Origin: Thermoanaerobaculia bacterium
Lineage (GTDB): Bacteria; Acidobacteriota; Thermoanaerobaculia; UBA5066
Length of the DNA stretch: 8,094 nucleotides
Assembly: GCA_023717585.1 (NCBI GenBank)
Contig: JAMQPJ010000072.1
Span: 1-8,094, forward strand
Reading direction: 5' to 3'
The notes beneath the pieces are model-generated. The model saw only the letters and a program-made list of their open reading frames with translations, had not been told where the DNA came from and did not search any database. Positions within the stretch are counted from its first letter, which is position 1, and every line of letters begins with the position of its first letter. Shown piece after piece: positions 4,872-8,094 of this stretch. A program made the position numbers and the translations under genes.

Positions 4872-6788
4872 GTGTCCGCGCCGCCGCGTTCCTCGCTCCT
4901 CGAGGGATCTTCTCTTCCCGAATTCACGGCGAAGGCCGTAGTCACGGGCGTCGTCCTTGGCCTCGTGTTCGGCGCCGCGAACGCGTACCTCGGCCTGAGG
5001 GTCGGGCTCACCGTGTCCGCCTCGATTCCGGCCGCCGTGCTCACGGTCGCCGTCTTCCGCCTTCTCGGCCGGAAGGGGAGCATCCTCGAGGCGAACATCT
5101 CGCAGACGATCGGCTCGGCCTCGACGGCGCTCGCGACCGGGACCATCTTCACGATCCCGGCGCTCTTTCTCTGGGGCATGGCGCCGCCGTACCTGCAGGT
5201 CGTCGCGCTCTGTTTTCTCGGCGCGGTTCTCGGCCTCTCCGCGATGATTCCTCTCCGCCGGCTCCTCATCGTCGACGCCCATGCGGAGCTCCCGTATCCC
5301 GAGGGCACGGCCTGCGCCGAGGTGCTGCGCGCGACGGCGGCGGATTCGAGCGGCAGCGTATGGATCTTCCGGGGCATGGCCGTGGGCGCGCTCGTGAAGA
5401 TCGTCATCGCGCTCTTCTTCGTCATGCCCGGCGAGGTCGGCACGGCGCTCCCGTTCCTGCCGAAGGCCGAGCTCGCCGTGGAGCTCGCGCCGGCGCTTCT
5501 CGCCGTCGGCTACATCCTCGGGTACCGGCAGTCCGGTGTTCTCGTCGCCGGGTCGATCGTCTCGTCGCTCGTCCTCATTCCGCTCATCGCGTTCGTCGGG
5601 CAGGGACTCTCGGCTCCGCTCGCGCCCGAGACCGTGAAGCTCGTATCGGCGATGTCGACAGGGGAGATCTGGTCGCGCTACGTGCGCTACATCGGCGCGG
5701 GCGCCGTCGCGGTGGCCGGCATCCTCACCGTCCTCCGGAACTTCCCGACGATGGCGGGCGCGTTTTTCGCCGTCGTGAGGGGAGTTCGCGGCGGGACGAA
5801 AGGGGCCGACGCCGGTCCCGTCACCGCCACGGACCGGGACCTGCCGGGCGGCTTCGTCTTCGGGGGAATCGCGTTCGTCGTCCTCGCGGCCGCGCTCGTG
5901 CCCGGGATCTTCTCGGGCCACATGAGCCAGCTCCCGCGGGCCGTGTGCGCCGCCGGCGTCGGCGTCTTCGGCGTGCTCTTCGTCGCCGTCGCGGCCCGCA
6001 TCGTCGGGATCGTGGGCGTGTCCTCCCAGCCCACGTCGGGCATCACGCTCGTGACGCTCATCGCCGTCGCGTCGCTTTTCGCGGCGGCGGGCTGGACGGA
6101 CGGGAACGCCCGCGCGGCGGTCCTCACCGTCGGCACGATCGTCGCGATCGCCGCGTCGAAGGCGGGCGACATCTCGCAGGACCTCAAGACGGGCTGGCTC
6201 GTGGGCGCGACGCCCGCGCGCCAGCAGCTCGGGCAGCTCATCGGCGCCTCGTTCGCCTGCTGGGGCGTCGCGGCGACCGTGCTGCTTCTCGGGAGCGCCT
6301 ACACGTTCGGGACGAAGGAGATTCCGGCGCCCCAGGCCACGCTCATGAAGACGATCATCGAAGGCGTCCTGTCGGGCGCGCTCCCGTGGGGGCTCGTCCT
6401 GTCCGGCGGAGGGCTCGCCGTCGCCGTCATCCTGTGCGGGATCTCGGGCCTCGCGTTCGCGATCGGCGTCTACCTGCCGCTTGCTTCGATGGCGCCGATC
6501 TTCGTCGGCGGCTGCGCGCGGGGCGTCGTCGAAAGGGCGCGCAAGGGCCTGCCTTCGTCGGACAGCGACGCGGGGGTTCTCGCGGCGTCCGGCCTCGTCG
6601 CGGGCGAGGGTCTCGCGGGTGTTCTCGTCGCGGCGCTCGTGGCGCTTCGCATCGCGCCGAAGGGCCGCCCGCCGCTCGTCGCGGGGATCCCGGGCGAGGC
6701 GCTGACACTTCTCGTGCTCCTCGCGGTCTGCGCCTTTCTCGTCAGGGCGGGGCGGCGAGCGTCCCCCGGGGCGGACCGCGCACCATAG
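4872..6788 (+). CDS. OPT-family transporter (oligopeptide or metal-chelate uptake)
   Basis: A 638-residue, very hydrophobic inner-membrane protein with many predicted helices, the usual size of bacterial OPT proteins. Characteristic segments are GAANAYLGLRVGLTVSASIP near the N-terminus, LEANISQTIGSAS at about 74-86, PYPEGTACAEV at 141-151, ISQDLKTGWLVGAT near 434-447, and YLPLASMAPIFVGG toward the C-terminus. OPT proteins are proton-coupled carriers; fungal members carry small peptides and glutathione and plant YSL members carry metal-nicotianamine complexes, but the substrates of most bacterial members are unknown. The GTG at 4872 is used because it precedes the conserved first helix and follows an extended -10. 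The composition is extremely GC-rich, which creates long spurious frames on both strands. A hairpin follows the stop. Confidence 0.93.
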   Translation: MSAPPRSSLLEGSSLPEFTAKAVVTGVVLGLVFGAANAYLGLRVGLTVSASIPAAVLTVAVFRLLGRKGSILEANISQTIGSASTALATGTIFTIPALFLWGMAPPYLQVVALCFLGAVLGLSAMIPLRRLLIVDAHAELPYPEGTACAEVLRATAADSSGSVWIFRGMAVGALVKIVIALFFVMPGEVGTALPFLPKAELAVELAPALLAVGYILGYRQSGVLVAGSIVSSLVLIPLIAFVGQGLSAPLAPETVKLVSAMSTGEIWSRYVRYIGAGAVAVAGILTVLRNFPTMAGAFFAVVRGVRGGTKGADAGPVTATDRDLPGGFVFGGIAFVVLAAALVPGIFSGHMSQLPRAVCAAGVGVFGVLFVAVAARIVGIVGVSSQPTSGITLVTLIAVASLFAAAGWTDGNARAAVLTVGTIVAIAASKAGDISQDLKTGWLVGATPARQQLGQLIGASFACWGVAATVLLLGSAYTFGTKEIPAPQATLMKTIIEGVLSGALPWGLVLSGGGLAVAVILCGISGLAFAIGVYLPLASMAPIFVGGCARGVVERARKGLPSSDSDAGVLAASGLVAGEGLAGVLVAALVALRIAPKGRPPLVAGIPGEALTLLVLLAVCAFLVRAGRRASPGADRAP

Positions 6789-6791
6789 CAG

Positions 6792-6814
6792 TCGAGAACC
6801 GGAGTCGTTCTCGA
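6792..6814 (+). terminator. Hairpin after the OPT gene, possible terminator
   Basis: The arms TCGAGAAC (6792-6799) and GTTCTCGA (6807-6814) are perfect 8-bp inverted repeats around a 7-nt loop, starting 3 nt after the OPT stop. No T-run follows, so this is not a textbook intrinsic terminator. It may be an mRNA 3'-end stabiliser or a U-tract-less terminator. Confidence 0.4.
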
Positions 6815-6869
6815 TCTGTACGGCTGGACTCCTCCCGTCGAAGAGCGCAACATTCCCCGTAAGTCATTC

Positions 6870-6882
6870 GGAAGAGTCTTCC
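6870..6882. repeat. GGAAGAGTCTTCC near-perfect palindrome
   Basis: Two 6-bp arms (GGAAGA/TCTTCC) surround a single central G, flanked at a distance by CCCCG (6855-6859) and CGGGG (6884-6888) that can pair as an outer stem. It lies 54-66 nt before the propeller gene's start, where an operator could sit. No regulator is identified. Confidence 0.3.
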
Positions 6883-6906
6883 TCGGGGGTTGCCACCGGC
6901 CTTGCC

Positions 6907-6932
6907 GAACTCCCGTGGAAGATAGGGAGTTC
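6907..6932 (+). promoter_or_regulatory. Hairpin sequestering the propeller gene's ribosome-binding site
   Basis: GAACTCCC (6907-6914) pairs perfectly with GGGAGTTC (6925-6932) across a 10-nt loop. The right arm contains most of the Shine-Dalgarno AGGGAG (6924-6929), which is 6 nt before the ATG at 6936. Folded, the 8-bp stem would hide the ribosome-binding site; opened by heat, a protein or a ligand, it would expose it. It could also act as a DNA operator. Confidence 0.5.
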
Positions 6933-6935
6933 CCC

Positions 6936-8094
6936 ATGCGCCGCACGCTTCCCGCGTCCGTGTCGCTTCTCGCGGCAACGCTTCTCGCCCTCTGCCTGTC
7001 CGATTCTCGCCCCGCCGCGGCCCAGAGCTGGCCCATGTACCAGGTGGATCCCTCGCACACGGGCTACATGCCGGTGTCGCTGGCCCCGGGGCAGTTCTAT
7101 GTCCGGTGGAGCAAAGGCATCGGCGTCGTCGCCGGCGGAAACCTCTCCGTCAACCCCGTGGCCGCAGGGGACGGCATGGTCTACGCGACGCTCAAGATCT
7201 ACTTCAACGACGTCACGCAGCTCTTCGCCCTCAGGACGACGGACGGCTCGACGCTCTGGAGCAAGGGCTTCGGAGACGTCTTCTCGGTCAACCCCCCGGC
7301 GTATGTGAACGGCATCGTCTACCTGCAGACGGGCAATCACACCCCCGACACCTGGCTCTGGGCCTTCGACGGGGGGTCCGGCACGAAACACTTTCAAGTT
7401 CCGCATACGGCGCAGTGGGAGAGGTACTACGCGCCGACGGTGGTCGAAGGAAGGGTCTATGTCAACGGCGGGTATTACGGTGGCATGTACGGGTTCAACG
7501 GGTTGATCGGCAATCAACTCTGGTTTAGCGGGCTTCCACAGTACGACGAGTGGACGCCCGCGGTCGATGCGTTGCGCGCCTATGCCTATGTGGGCGAGTA
7601 TGTACCCGGCCTCTACATCAAGAAGCTCGTGGACGGTACGGACGCGCAGCCGGTGGCCTTCATCCCCGATCCGGATTTCGAGTGGAATGGCTGGAGCATG
7701 AACCAGGCGCCGGTTATCGGCGGCGCCGGCGAGGTCCTTGCCATCAACGGTGGGGCCGGCCGCCTGATCGCCTTTGACCCCGTGGCTGGCACGATCGCCT
7801 GGCAACTGAAGGACAGGTACACCGGCCAGCCGAGCGTCGCGGGGGGGCGTATCTACGTCGTGAACAACGGCGGCCTCTCCGTCCTCGATGAGAGCTCCCA
7901 CACGCTCCTCTGGTCCTGGATGCCCCCTCAACCGCCGGTGTCGGGCACGAGAGCCATCACCCAGCCGATGATCGTGACCGACACGCACGTCCTCGTCTCG
8001 ACGGAGGACACGGTCTACGCGATCGATCTGACGACCCACGTTGCCCTCTGGTCGTTCGCGGCCGCCAACGCGAAGCTGGCGATCGCGGACGGGA
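6936..8094 (+). CDS. Secreted PQQ-like beta-propeller protein (partial, 3' end missing)
   Basis: The first 386 codons are present and the frame is still open at the right edge. The protein starts with a signal peptide: MRRTLPASVSLLAATLLALC, then a likely signal peptidase I cut after AAA at 27-29. C20 does not fit a lipobox. The mature N-terminus SWPMYQVDPSHTGY matches the W-x-x-x-x-x-D-x-x-H-T-G opening of PQQ-like (quinoprotein alcohol dehydrogenase-like) propellers. Repeated blade units follow the form G-x-VY ... A-x-D/x-G ... LW, with W-ending strands such as GSTLWSKG, GNQLWFSG, GTIAWQLKD, LLWSWMP and VALWSF; about six blades are visible. Dedicated PQQ or metal ligands cannot be judged, so it may be an enzyme or a structural or binding protein. 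The start is supported by AGGGAG 6 nt upstream, inside a hairpin. Confidence 0.85.
   Translation, partial: MRRTLPASVSLLAATLLALCLSDSRPAAAQSWPMYQVDPSHTGYMPVSLAPGQFYVRWSKGIGVVAGGNLSVNPVAAGDGMVYATLKIYFNDVTQLFALRTTDGSTLWSKGFGDVFSVNPPAYVNGIVYLQTGNHTPDTWLWAFDGGSGTKHFQVPHTAQWERYYAPTVVEGRVYVNGGYYGGMYGFNGLIGNQLWFSGLPQYDEWTPAVDALRAYAYVGEYVPGLYIKKLVDGTDAQPVAFIPDPDFEWNGWSMNQAPVIGGAGEVLAINGGAGRLIAFDPVAGTIAWQLKDRYTGQPSVAGGRIYVVNNGGLSVLDESSHTLLWSWMPPQPPVSGTRAITQPMIVTDTHVLVSTEDTVYAIDLTTHVALWSFAAANAKLAIADG

Noticed and set aside
4719..5921. 400-codon minus-strand ORF
   Set aside because: Antisense shadow of the OPT gene, with low-complexity charged composition caused by extreme GC content.
5360..6862. 500-codon plus-strand ORF
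   Set aside because: Out-of-frame shadow of the OPT gene, rich in Arg, Gly and Ala with no recognisable motif.
6864..8039. 391-codon minus-strand ORF
   Set aside because: Antisense to the signal-peptide-bearing propeller gene, whose repeats and ribosome-binding site are convincing.

Overview
The window is GC-rich chromosomal DNA, about 65-70% by eye and above 80% in places, with compact genes, several GTG starts and few Shine-Dalgarno sites. Nothing fixes the phylum. The mix of genes (a prokaryotic OPT-family transporter, secreted beta-sandwich and beta-propeller proteins, VapBC, DinB-like and ThpR proteins) would suit an Acidobacteriota-like environmental bacterium; this is inference.

Layout. 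Positions 1-1103 on the minus strand hold tilS, overlapped by ATGA with the start of an unknown exported or membrane protein that runs off the edge. On the plus strand follow a VapB/VapC toxin-antitoxin pair (1190-1833), a GC-rich hairpin and a tRNA-Met(CAU) gene with encoded CCA (1894-1970). A lower-GC segment (about 1971-3404) holds one secreted-protein gene on the minus strand and what looks like a start-less gene remnant. From 3453 the plus strand resumes with a small eight-cysteine zinc protein, ThpR (RNA 2',3'-cyclic phosphodiesterase), a DinB-like metal protein, an OPT-family transporter (4872-6788) and a secreted PQQ-like beta-propeller protein cut by the right edge.

Main observation. 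The last 21 bases of the tRNA-Met gene (1950-1970) recur exactly and in direct orientation at 3405-3425. The intact tRNA is at one end and only its 3' tail at the other, with a lower-GC segment between. This is the expected anatomy of an element integrated at a tRNA 3' end (attL/attR). The unit is only 1,455 bp and has no integrase, so it is either a trans-mobilised mini-island or the residue of a larger one.

Other notable points. ThpR has a full-length N-terminus only if it starts at an ATC codon directly after the upstream stop, 9 nt from an AAGGAG. The ribosome-binding site of the secreted propeller gene lies inside a perfect 8-bp hairpin. Several genes have a TAnnnT hexamer 6-9 nt before the start codon, suggesting leaderless or near-leaderless transcripts. 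tilS, tRNA-Met, ThpR and possibly VapC give the window an RNA-metabolism flavour, but no single pathway unites it.
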